Positions 55,940-63,771 of a stretch of DNA of 64,000 nucleotides are shown piece after piece. A program made the position numbers and the translations under genes. Origin of the DNA: DASUPK01 sp963821705 (GTDB lineage: Bacteria > Actinomycetota > Thermoleophilia > Solirubrobacterales > 70-9); contig CAWGEV010000005.1 of assembly GCA_963821705.1 (NCBI GenBank), positions 310,001-374,000 on the forward strand, written 5' to 3'. The notes below the pieces were generated by a model, which saw nothing but the letters and a program-made list of their open reading frames with translations, did no database searches and had not been told where the DNA came from. Position 1 is the stretch's first letter; every line of letters begins with the position of its first letter.

Positions 55940-57484
55940 TCACTTCTCCTGAATAGCGTGGACAGGAGTGCGCCCGGCTTCCTGCTCGCCTCCCCGCTTG
56001 TCCTCGATCCGTGTCCGGTAGAGGTAGAGCGGGATGTAGAGAAGGAGCACGCCGATCCCGATCAGGTAGTAGGTCAACGTGTTGCCGATGTTCGAGTAGA
56101 AGATCCCGCCGAGCAGCCAGACGATCGCGAAGAACACCCCGATCACGAGCGCGACCCACTTCATGAACTCGGGCAGCCTGTATGGCCGCTCGATGTCCGG
56201 CCGGCGCTGCCTGAGGATGAAGTAGGCGAACACGACCAGGGTCAGCGAGGCCGTGTAACCGACGTTCGAGAACGAGTAGATCTGGACCGCGCCGCCGGCC
56301 AGGATGACCAGCAGCGAGCACATCACGTTGAAGAACATCGCGTTCGCCGGCACACCGTGCTTGTTCGTCCGCTGGAAGAAGCGGGGGAACTGGCCGTCGA
56401 CGGACATCTGGTGCAGGGAGCGCCCGCAGCCCATGATCGCGTTGAGCGCCGAGAGCGCCAGGGCGATGATCAGCATGAACGCGACCGTCCAGTCGAGCAA
56501 CGTGCCGCTGAGGCTGAGCGCGGTGCTGGCGAAGCTGACGAACATCGTGTTCGGGTCCACCAGACTGGGGTTCGACAAGGCAGTCGCGCCGAGCACCGCG
56601 ACGAAGCCGACCGGGATCAGCGTGTAGATGAACAGCCCGTACGACCCCTCGAGCGTCATCGCGATCTTCGCGTCGCGCGCCGGGTCCTTGCATTCGCCTA
56701 TGTAGCAGGCGGCCGCCTCCATGGCGAGCACGTTCCAGGTGAGCAGGAACGAGTAGGCGAGGCAGACGTAGATCCACCCGTGGCCGCTGAACGAGCTGAA
56801 GAAGCTCGACCCGTCGAGATGGTTGAAGCTCGTGACGTTGCCCATATCGAAGTTGCCCGTGAAGATCCAGACGACCGCCAAGAAGGTGAGCGGGATCATC
56901 GACACCAGCCCGAGCACGGTCGCGAAGCCTGCCCCGATCCGGATCCCCAGATAGGAGGGTATGAAGAAGAGCAGGATCCCGACCGCCGCGATCCCCAGGG
57001 TCCAATAGGCGATGAAGGTGTCGATCGGCGTGAAGCCCGAGGTCGTATTGAGGTTGAAGCGATCGGCCAAATAGAACGACGCCAGGATCATGTTCAGTGG
57101 CGCCACTGGGAACCAGCCGAGCCAGTACGCCCAGGCGGCGATGCCATTGGCATGGTCTGCAACGGGGCCGGGCCACCTCTCCTTGAAGGCCGGGTAGACG
57201 TACGAGGGCGCCCCGCCGGTGCGTTCAGGCATCATCGCCGAGAGCTCCGCGAGGAAGAAGCAGAGCAGCCAGCCCATCAGGGTGATGATCACGATCAGCG
57301 GAATGGACGCCGCACCGAGCGTGGTCACCATCACGGGTGCGATGCCGGTGACGAGGATCGTCCCGGCCAGCCCGACGACGAACGCACCCCACCAGTTCGT
57401 CTCGCGTACCAGACCACCTTCCTCGTAGGCAAGCTCACCTGCGGCGGTCTTATCACCAGTGCTGCCGGGTGTCTCTGAGGCCAT
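55940..57484 (-). CDS. APC-family amino-acid permease
   Basis: 514 aa, about 12 membrane helices. The N-terminal VGLAGTILVTGIAPVMV and MMPERTGGAPSYVYPAFKE are the APC substrate-binding region; MEAAACYIGECKDPARD is the conserved loop before helix 7. Strong GGAGGAGAGG before the ATG at 57484. Divergent from a class I glutamine amidotransferase, with a palindrome between, so uptake of glutamine, glutamate or a gamma-glutamyl compound is possible but not shown. Confidence 0.88.
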   Translation of the reverse strand: MASETPGSTGDKTAAGELAYEEGGLVRETNWWGAFVVGLAGTILVTGIAPVMVTTLGAASIPLIVIITLMGWLLCFFLAELSAMMPERTGGAPSYVYPAFKERWPGPVADHANGIAAWAYWLGWFPVAPLNMILASFYLADRFNLNTTSGFTPIDTFIAYWTLGIAAVGILLFFIPSYLGIRIGAGFATVLGLVSMIPLTFLAVVWIFTGNFDMGNVTSFNHLDGSSFFSSFSGHGWIYVCLAYSFLLTWNVLAMEAAACYIGECKDPARDAKIAMTLEGSYGLFIYTLIPVGFVAVLGATALSNPSLVDPNTMFVSFASTALSLSGTLLDWTVAFMLIIALALSALNAIMGCGRSLHQMSVDGQFPRFFQRTNKHGVPANAMFFNVMCSLLVILAGGAVQIYSFSNVGYTASLTLVVFAYFILRQRRPDIERPYRLPEFMKWVALVIGVFFAIVWLLGGIFYSNIGNTLTYYLIGIGVLLLYIPLYLYRTRIEDKRGGEQEAGRTPVHAIQEK

Positions 57485-57507
57485 CCTCTCCTCCTTGAGC
57501 CGGGGGC

Positions 57508-57516
57508 TCGAACAAA
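57508..57516 (+). promoter_or_regulatory. Half-site TCGAACAAA
   Basis: Nine bases identical to one arm of the palindrome at 57559-57572 plus flanks (reverse TTTGTTCGA), 24-32 nt upstream of the permease start. Confidence 0.4.
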
Positions 57517-57558
57517 CCGATTCCTAACACCTCGGCTGGGCCCCGTCAAGCAATATTT

Positions 57559-57572
57559 GAACAAATTTGTTC
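57559..57572. promoter_or_regulatory. Perfect 14-bp palindrome, candidate operator
   Basis: GAACAAATTTGTTC in the 112-bp spacer between the divergent permease and amidotransferase genes, in an AT-rich patch. Size and symmetry fit a dimeric regulator. Confidence 0.6.
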
Positions 57573-57580
57573 GACGGGAG

Positions 57581-57586
57581 TAATGT
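57581..57586 (+). promoter_or_regulatory. -10-like TAATGT
   Basis: TANNNT box ending 10 nt before the TTG at 57597 and beginning 9 nt after the palindrome. Confidence 0.35.
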
Positions 57587-57596
57587 CTTCCCGGAG

Positions 57597-58310
57597 TTGC
57601 GACTGTTGGTCCTACAGCACATCTCCTGCGAGCCACCGGGGGTCTTCTCGGAGGTGCTGCGGGAGCGGGGGGTCGAGACGGTCGCGGTCGAGGTCGACGA
57701 GAACGAGCCGCTTCCCGACTGGCGCAAGTTCGACGCCGTGCTCGCGATGGGCGGTCCGATGGGCGCAGATGACGACGACGAGCATCCCTGGCTGACCGCG
57801 GAGAAGCAGCTGGTACGCGAGGCCGTCGACGCGGGCCACCCCTTTCTCGGTGTCTGCCTGGGCATCCAGCTCCTGGCCTCGGCGATGGGCGGACGGGTCC
57901 GCACCATGGATGCCCCGGAGCTGGGGCTGCTTCCGGTGGAGTTGACCGACGAGGGGCGGGAGCACCCTCTCTTTGAGGGGGTCGAGGACCCCTTCCCGTC
58001 GCTGCAGTGGCACGGGGACACCTTCGACCTGCCCGAGGGCGCCGTCCGGCTGGCGAGATCCCCGGTGGCCACCCAGGCCTTCCAGGCCGGCGAGCGCGGT
58101 TTCGGGATCCAGTTCCACCTCGAGGTTACGCCGGAGATGGCCCGCGAATGGGCCGAGGTGCCCGAGTACGGGGCCTACCTCGCCAAGGCCCTCGACGCGG
58201 AGAGGGCCGCCGCGTTCCTGGCCGAGCTGGAGAGCCGCGCCGAGGAGCTCCATCCGACCGGCCGCCGGCTGTTCGGCAACTGGCTCACCCTGGCCGGCGA
58301 CGCGGGCTGA
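57597..58310 (+). CDS. Class I glutamine amidotransferase (GATase1-like)
   Basis: 237 aa from TTG 57597. RLLVLQHISCEPPG, AMGGPMGADDDDEHPWL, nucleophile Cys in GVCLGIQLLASAMGG, and the His-Glu pair in FGIQFHLEVTP. This is the stand-alone GMP-synthase-like amidotransferase group, some of which hydrolyse gamma-glutamyl compounds. A TTG further up (57567) would add residues with no homology. Substrate unknown. Confidence 0.85.
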   Translation: MRLLVLQHISCEPPGVFSEVLRERGVETVAVEVDENEPLPDWRKFDAVLAMGGPMGADDDDEHPWLTAEKQLVREAVDAGHPFLGVCLGIQLLASAMGGRVRTMDAPELGLLPVELTDEGREHPLFEGVEDPFPSLQWHGDTFDLPEGAVRLARSPVATQAFQAGERGFGIQFHLEVTPEMAREWAEVPEYGAYLAKALDAERAAAFLAELESRAEELHPTGRRLFGNWLTLAGDAG

Positions 58311-58345
58311 GCGTGGCGTCGCGTGCGGCGAGTGGGATCTCGACC

Positions 58346-58528
58346 ATGTCCCGTCAGTACGAATGCCTGGACGCCGGCTGCGGGGCGATCATCGTCGCCC
58401 CGGACGATGAGGCGCTGGTGGAGGCCGTGCAGCGCCACATGGCGGAGGAGCACGACAGCTTCGAGCTCGAGGACGTGATCATCGACATGTCCACCGAGTC
58501 CGTGGAGGAGACGGGGAGCGATGGCTGA
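58346..58528 (+). CDS. DUF1059 small protein
   Basis: 60 aa. YECLDAGCGAIIVAPDDEAL then VQRHMAEEHD is the DUF1059 core (two Cys and a His pair suggesting a metal or redox site). The ATG at 58346 is preferred; GTG 58313 is possible. Overlaps the R2-like oxidase start by eight nt. Function unknown. Confidence 0.8.
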   Translation: MSRQYECLDAGCGAIIVAPDDEALVEAVQRHMAEEHDSFELEDVIIDMSTESVEETGSDG

Positions 58529-59512
58529 ATGGCGGATGGGAGCTCCGGCCGAGCTCGACCCCGACGTCGTCAGGCGCTTCCACTTCACCCGCGCGATGCT
58601 CAAGGGCCCGGTGTACCGCAAGTACAAGTTCGCGGTCAAGAGGATCTGGAACGTCGACGACTCGACTTCACCCAGGACGTCGAGGACTGGGAGCGGATCC
58701 GCCGGAGCAGCGCCGAGGGCCTGCTCGGCGTGACGGTTCGCTTCCTCGCCGGCGAGCAGGCCGTCACCGACGAGCTCGTGCCGATGATCGCCGCCTCGCA
58801 CGCGCTGGGCCGCTTCGACTGGGTCACCTATCTCTCGACCTTCCTGATGGAGGAGGCCAAGCACGCCGAGTTCTTCATGCGCTGGCACGACGAGGTCGTC
58901 GGCATCCTCGAGCCCGAGGAGGTCGCGCGGCATTTCCTCGGCGCGCGGCGAGACGGTCGACCCGAGCGGGCGCTTCGAGGTCCGCGACGTCCTCCACGAG
59001 GCGCTGCCGAGGTACGGGCGGGAACTGCTGCGAGGCCTCGATGGACGGCGACACCGAGGAGGAGATCGAGCGCCGCCTTCGTCCGCTTCTCGGCCGCCTA
59101 CAACGGATTCGTCGAGGGCGTCCTGACGATGCCCTCCTACGAGATCGTCATCGACACCACCGACCTGTGGAACGCGTTCCCCGGGTTCAGGAGGGGTTCA
59201 GGCTGATCCTGCGCGGACGAGGGCACGGCACATCACCTTCGGCACGCGGGCCTGCCGGACGCTGATCGAGAAGAACCCCTCCTACGAGGCGCTCGTGCAT
59301 GAGGTCTTCGACGAGTACCGGGGCAACGTGGTCGGCCTGGTCGAGTACCAGAAGGCGGTGCCCGGGCCTCGATCCGACAAGTACCAGCAGCAGAAGGTTC
59401 GGCACTACCGAAACCGCTGCCGCGAGATGGGCGATCACCCCCGACGCCGGAGCTGATCGAGCAGATCCTCGATCCGGAGATCGACTTCGTCGTCGGCGTC
59501 CAGGCCGGCTAG
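58521..59512 (+). pseudogene. R2-like ligand-binding oxidase gene with many frameshifts
   Basis: Read across frames, an almost complete R2lox/ribonucleotide-reductase-beta-like protein (about 330 aa) appears. Frame 1: RFHFTRAMLKGPVYRKYKF, AVKRIWNVDD. Frame 2: DFTQDVEDWERIRR, FLAGEQAVTDEL, LMEEAKHAEFFMRWHDE (metal ligands Glu and E-x-x-H). Then GETVDPSGRFEVRDVLHEAL in another frame, AAYNGFVEGVL, FGTRACRTLIEKNPSYEALV, and ELIEQILDPEIDFVVGVQAG to the TAG. At least six single-base indels are needed, near 58660, 58947, 59037, 59080, 59190-59225 and 59445. Residues between the indels look intact, with few stops, so recent inactivation or a low-quality patch of sequence are both possible. Confidence 0.8.
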
Positions 59513-59566
59513 GCTCAGTGCCGCCGACCCGGCGGTCTCACCGGTGTCTTCGCGGCGAATCCGACG

Positions 59567-60706
59567 CTAGCCGGCGACCGCCACGGCCTGGGTCTCCACC
59601 GCCGCCGCGAGCGCCTCGAAGACCCGGTCGGCGGTGTCGGTGCAGGCGTTCGGGCCCATCAGGCCGACCCGCCAGATCGCGGGAGCGTCGGGACCCAGAC
59701 CGCCGCCCACCTCGATCCCCTCGGCGAGAAGCTGTCGCTGCACGGCCTTTCCGTCAACTCCGTCGGGGACCCGGACCGCGGTCAGCGGGGCGAGCTGGTG
59801 CGCCGGCTCGGCGAGCAGCTCGAACCCGGCGTGCCACACCGCCTGTTGGAAGTAGGTTCCCGCCTCGGTGTGCCGCGCCCAGCGCCGCTCGACGCCCTCC
59901 TCCAGCGTCCGCCGCAGCACCTCGTGCAGCGCATAGAGGTGGAGGATCGGCGCCGTATGGTGATAGGTGGCGGGCCGCTCGATCCAATACGCCTCCAGGA
60001 GCCGGAGGTCGAGCGAGAACGGGACCGGAGCCCTGCGGGCGCGGATCCGCTCCAGCGCCCGATCCGAGACGGCGATCGGGGACATCCCCGGCGGGGCGGA
60101 GAGGCACTTCTGGGTGCACGAGTAGGCGTAGTCGATGCCCCAGCCGTCGAAGTCGACCTCGACCCCACCCAGGGTCGTGACGCAGTCGGCCATCAACAGC
60201 GTGTCGAGGTCCCTCATTGCGGCGCCGAGCGCCTCCAGCGGGTGCTCGCAACCGGTCGAGGTCTCCCCGTGGACCACCGCGAGCAGGCGGGCCTCGGGGT
60301 GGTCATCGAGCGCCTCGAGGAGGCACTCGTTCGGGACGTGCTCGCCCCAGTCCGCCGAAACCTCGACGACCTCCGCGCCGCCGCGTCGGGCGATCTCCGC
60401 GATTCGGGCGCCGAAATAGCCGTTTATGGCGACGATCACCGTCTCGCCGGGCTCGACCAGGTTGGTCAGTCCGGCTTCCATCCCTGACGTTCCGGTGGCT
60501 TGCAGGGGCAGGACCAGCCCACCCTCGGCCCGCCAAACCTGACGGAGCATGTCGACGATCTCGAGCAGGATCTCGTGCATCTCCGGGTCCAGGTGCCCAA
60601 GCATCGGCTTGCGCATCGCCTCGAGCGCAGCGGGGTCGACATTCGACGGGCCCGGGCCGCAGAGCAGCCTCTCGGACGGAGCTATCGGGGGAGGCGCGTT
60701 CCTCAC
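59567..60706 (-). CDS. Alanine/serine--glyoxylate aminotransferase family protein
   Basis: 379 aa PLP class V aminotransferase that turns glyoxylate into glycine. LLCGPGPSNVDPAALEAM, PMLGHLDPEM, ATGTSGMEAGLTNLV, VHGETSTGCEHPL and PLP Lys in SCTQKCLSAPPG are AGT/SGAT/PucG features. GTG at 60706 is chosen because the longer frame crosses into the divergent LysR promoter. It lies next to a malyl-CoA lyase (which makes glyoxylate), a LysR regulator and phosphoribulokinase, so serine as amino donor (serine cycle) is plausible; alanine cannot be excluded. Confidence 0.88.
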   Translation of the reverse strand: MRNAPPPIAPSERLLCGPGPSNVDPAALEAMRKPMLGHLDPEMHEILLEIVDMLRQVWRAEGGLVLPLQATGTSGMEAGLTNLVEPGETVIVAINGYFGARIAEIARRGGAEVVEVSADWGEHVPNECLLEALDDHPEARLLAVVHGETSTGCEHPLEALGAAMRDLDTLLMADCVTTLGGVEVDFDGWGIDYAYSCTQKCLSAPPGMSPIAVSDRALERIRARRAPVPFSLDLRLLEAYWIERPATYHHTAPILHLYALHEVLRRTLEEGVERRWARHTEAGTYFQQAVWHAGFELLAEPAHQLAPLTAVRVPDGVDGKAVQRQLLAEGIEVGGGLGPDAPAIWRVGLMGPNACTDTADRVFEALAAAVETQAVAVAG

Positions 60707-60779
60707 GCCGGCGCAGGGTGTCACGGACTCAGCACGAGCACAAACTAAGAAAAACCTGAAACCAATAGGAAAGCGGCTA

Positions 60780-60785
60780 TATGTT
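60780..60785 (+). promoter_or_regulatory. -10 box TATGTT of LysR gene (leaderless type)
   Basis: TATGTT ends six nt before the GTG at 60792. The AT-rich spacer 60707-60791 separates it from the divergent aminotransferase, the usual place for LysR binding. Confidence 0.45.
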
Positions 60786-60791
60786 TTGCCA

Positions 60792-61757
60792 GTGGCCGTC
60801 ACGGTTACACAGCTCTCCGCCTTTCTTGCGGTGGTTCGCCATCGCTCGGTGACAGGGGCAGCTGAGGAGCTCGTCGTGACGCAGCCTTCGGTCTCCGCAG
60901 CTGTAGCCGCGCTCGAGCGGGAGCTCGGGGTGGATCTCACGGAGCGCGTGGGCCGCAGCATCAGACCCACTCCCGCCGGCGAGGCCTACGCCCGCTACGC
61001 GGCGGACGTCCTCGCCCTGCTGCGAGAAGGAGCCGAAGTGGTGGGGCGGGTCGCCGGGGGAGGGACCGCTCCGCTGCGGGTGACGGCGGTGACCACCGCG
61101 GGGGAGTACCTGCTGCCCTCGCTCCTCCACGCGTTCCAGGAGCGCGAGCCCGAGGTCGAGGTGACCGTCCACGTCGGCAATCGCGAGGAGGTCTTCCGCC
61201 GCCTGGAGGCGCACGAGGCCGACGTCGCGATCTCGGGCCGCGCTCCCACGGGCCGCGGCTTTGAGGGTGCGGCCTTCCTCGACAACGAGTTCGTCCTGAT
61301 CACATCCCCCGAGGACCCCCTTTCGCGGCGACCCTGGGTCCCCGTCGACGAGCTCGCGGTCATACCGTGGCTGATGCGCGAGCAGGGGTCGGGTACGCGG
61401 CGGCTGTGCGAGACGTACCTCAGCTCGCATCAGCTCCAGCCTCCCCTGCTGACGCTTGGGTCGAACGGCGCCATCAAGAGCGCCGCCCGCCTGGGGCTCG
61501 GAATCGCCCTCCAGTCACGCGAGGCGGTCGCCCTCGAGGTCGAGGTCGGCCTCCTGGCGACCATTCGACCGCGGGGCGGGCTGCCGAAGCGCTCCTGGTA
61601 CGTGGTGCGCTCCACCGTCGGCCCCGGCTCCGATGCGGCGAAGGCGTTCAGCGAGTTCGTGCGGTCACCCGCGGCCGCGGAGGTCCTCAGCAGGTCCCAC
61701 GGCGACGAGGTTCGGCGGACCCGCCGCCGCCTCAGGGGCGCTCGCGCTCAGGCGTGA
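60792..61757 (+). CDS. LysR-family regulator (CbbR/QscR-like)
   Basis: 321 aa. Winged HTH: QLSAFLAVVRHRSVTGAAEE, VTQPSVSAAVAALERELG, GRSIRPTPAGEAYARYA. The effector domain has VTVHVGNREEVFRRL, ADVAISGRAPTG and NEFVLITSPEDPLS, which match CbbR-type proteins. CbbR/QscR members respond to Calvin-cycle or serine-cycle metabolites. Divergent from the aminotransferase and convergent (10-bp overlap) with phosphoribulokinase. Control of the neighbouring genes is inference from layout. Confidence 0.85.
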   Translation: MAVTVTQLSAFLAVVRHRSVTGAAEELVVTQPSVSAAVAALERELGVDLTERVGRSIRPTPAGEAYARYAADVLALLREGAEVVGRVAGGGTAPLRVTAVTTAGEYLLPSLLHAFQEREPEVEVTVHVGNREEVFRRLEAHEADVAISGRAPTGRGFEGAAFLDNEFVLITSPEDPLSRRPWVPVDELAVIPWLMREQGSGTRRLCETYLSSHQLQPPLLTLGSNGAIKSAARLGLGIALQSREAVALEVEVGLLATIRPRGGLPKRSWYVVRSTVGPGSDAAKAFSEFVRSPAAAEVLSRSHGDEVRRTRRRLRGARAQA

Positions 61758-62707
61758 AGCGCCGAATCCGCCCCGGTCACGTTCGCCGGATGGCTGTCGT
61801 GTGGGTCGATGCCGGCCCTGATCCCGGCTCGGGTGGAGACGAGGTGGTAGAGCAGGAGAGCCTGCGCCAGCGCCAGCGACTGTGAGCGGTGCAGCTCCGT
61901 GCCGATCGTGAACTCCCCGAGTCGCTGGGCCCGGAGGTGACTCGCGTGCTCCATGCGCGCCCAGACCGCGTCCTCGAGCTGGGCGGCGAGCGCGGGATCC
62001 GTGTCTCCCGGGATCCGGAGGAGCGACTCGTGCTCTCGCCGCACCAGCTTCGGGCCCTCCCCATCGGGAAGCAGGAAGGGCGAGAGGTCGGGGTGCCTCA
62101 GCGTGTCCCGCAGGATGAGGTCGGCGTCGAGCAGCTCCGGGTTGGTGCTGGCGTTCGGCGCGAACGACACGATGATGTCGGCCGGCCGCCGCTGCGGGCG
62201 GATGTGTCGCTCCACGTCCTCCTCCCGCCGGTCGAGCTCGGCGATCACCTGGTGAGTCGTGTAGCCCCTGCGCGTGCAGTCACGCGTCAGCTTCCAGGTC
62301 CGCCGCAGCTCCTCGGGCGGGGCCAGGAAGACGCGGATGTCGTGCGCGGCGCAGAGCGCCTCCGAGCTGAAGTTGAGCAGTCCCTCGACCACCACGAAGG
62401 AGTTCGGGCGCACGTACTCCGGTGGGCCCAGGGTCCCGCTCCGATGGTCGTAGGTCGGCTTCAGGACCGGCTCTCGTCGCCGCAGATGCGCGAGGTGCTG
62501 ACCGAGGATGTCCAGATGGTTGGCGGCGGGGTTGAGGGGAGTGATGCCCAGCTCGGCGCGCTGTTGCCGCCCGTAGCGGTGGTAGTCGTCACCGCTGATG
62601 TAGGACACGTGCTCCGCCCCTCCGAGGATGCGGACGACGCCCCGGGTGAGGGTGGTCTTGCCGGCGGCGGAGTCCCCGACCACTCCGAGGACGACCGGAC
62701 GAGTCAT
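61748..62707 (-). CDS. prk: Phosphoribulokinase
   Basis: Makes ribulose 1,5-bisphosphate from ribulose 5-phosphate. 319 aa, bacterial class. P-loop VVGDSAAGKTTL, SGDDYHRYGRQQR (catalytic Asp), PTYDHRSGTLG, VVEGLL, and RDCTRRGYTTHQVIAEL. ATG at 62707, 44 nt after the malyl-CoA lyase stop on the same strand. No RuBisCO gene is present in this window. Confidence 0.93.
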   Translation of the reverse strand: MTRPVVLGVVGDSAAGKTTLTRGVVRILGGAEHVSYISGDDYHRYGRQQRAELGITPLNPAANHLDILGQHLAHLRRREPVLKPTYDHRSGTLGPPEYVRPNSFVVVEGLLNFSSEALCAAHDIRVFLAPPEELRRTWKLTRDCTRRGYTTHQVIAELDRREEDVERHIRPQRRPADIIVSFAPNASTNPELLDADLILRDTLRHPDLSPFLLPDGEGPKLVRREHESLLRIPGDTDPALAAQLEDAVWARMEHASHLRAQRLGEFTIGTELHRSQSLALAQALLLYHLVSTRAGIRAGIDPHDSHPANVTGADSALHA

Positions 62708-62751
62708 CCGGCAAGGATGCCAGATCGGCGGGCCCCGCCGTGATCCGATCG

Positions 62752-63771
62752 TCAGGCGCCGGCGGCGGGCCCTGCGGCCACGGCCGGCCCACGGGAGCCC
62801 TTCTCACGCTCCTCGATCAGCTCGATCTTGGCGAGGAGGTGCTCGGCCATCCGCAGCGAGGCCTGGTCGATCAGCCGGCCGTCGAGCGAGACCGCGCCAT
62901 TGCCCGAGCGATGCGCCTCCTCCATCGCGGCCATGATCCGGCGCGTTCTCGAGACCAGGCGCTGATTGGGCGAGAACACGTCGTTCGCCAGCTCGATCTG
63001 GCTCGGATGGATGCACCACTTGCCCTCGAAGCCGAGGATCGACGCCCTCCGTGCCGCGACGAGGTAGCCCTCGGCGTCGGCGAAATCCCCGAAGGGGCCG
63101 TCGATCGGTCGCAGGCCATGTGCCCGGCAGGTGACCGCGATTCGAGCCAGGGGATAGTGCCATTGGTCGCCCCAGTGAAGCTCCCGGTCAAGCTCCTGCT
63201 CCTCCGAGGGGTCGGTGATGACGGCGTAGCCGGCGTCCGAGCCGCCGATTGACGCGGTGTGGCTCTCGATCGACGCGGCGTAGTCGGCGACGCCGAAGAT
63301 CAGTGCCTCCAAACGCTCCGGCGAGCTGGCCGCGATCCCGTCGAGGTTGACCAGTCCCTTCGCGGTCTCGATCAGAGCCGAGATTCCGACCGGCTTCTCG
63401 ATCCCGACGGCGTCCTCGATCTGCGTCAGGAGCGTCGCGACGAGATGAATGTCGCCTGCCGATGCGGCCTTCGGGATCAGGACCGTGTCGAGCCATTCGC
63501 CGCTCTGCTCCATCACATCGACGATGTCGCGGTAGCAGTAGTGCGTGTCCAGCCCGTTGATCCTCACGGTCACCGTACAGCCGCTCCAGTCGAGCTCATT
63601 GAGCGCGTCGATCACGTTCCGTCGCGCCTGGGGCTTGTCGTCCGGGGCGACCGCGTCCTCCAGGTCCAGCATGACCACGTCCGCACCCAGGCCCGGGGCC
63701 TTCTCGAGCATCCGCACGTTGGTGCCGGGAACGCACAGCTCGCTGCGATGCAACCGCACTGGGATCATCAT
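62752..63771 (-). CDS. mcl: L-malyl-CoA/beta-methylmalyl-CoA lyase
   Basis: HpcH/HpaI-CitE fold enzyme cleaving malyl-CoA to acetyl-CoA and glyoxylate. 339 aa. VVMLDLEDAVAPDDKPQARR, TVRINGLDTHYCYRDIVDV, ALIETAKGLVNLDGIAASSP, FGVADYAASIESHTASIGG, HGLRPIDGPFGDFADAEGY and GKWCIHPSQIELANDVFSP follow proteobacterial Mcl much more closely than citrate-lyase beta chains. The C-terminal tail is Ala/Gly-rich. Starts ATGATG at 63771-63766 with GGGAGAG ahead. Confidence 0.9.
   Translation of the reverse strand: MMIPVRLHRSELCVPGTNVRMLEKAPGLGADVVMLDLEDAVAPDDKPQARRNVIDALNELDWSGCTVTVRINGLDTHYCYRDIVDVMEQSGEWLDTVLIPKAASAGDIHLVATLLTQIEDAVGIEKPVGISALIETAKGLVNLDGIAASSPERLEALIFGVADYAASIESHTASIGGSDAGYAVITDPSEEQELDRELHWGDQWHYPLARIAVTCRAHGLRPIDGPFGDFADAEGYLVAARRASILGFEGKWCIHPSQIELANDVFSPNQRLVSRTRRIMAAMEEAHRSGNGAVSLDGRLIDQASLRMAEHLLAKIELIEEREKGSRGPAVAAGPAAGA

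Noticed and set aside
61748..62707. Calvin-cycle operon
   Set aside because: Phosphoribulokinase and a CbbR-like regulator are present but no RuBisCO or other Calvin gene is within the window; kept as an alternative only.
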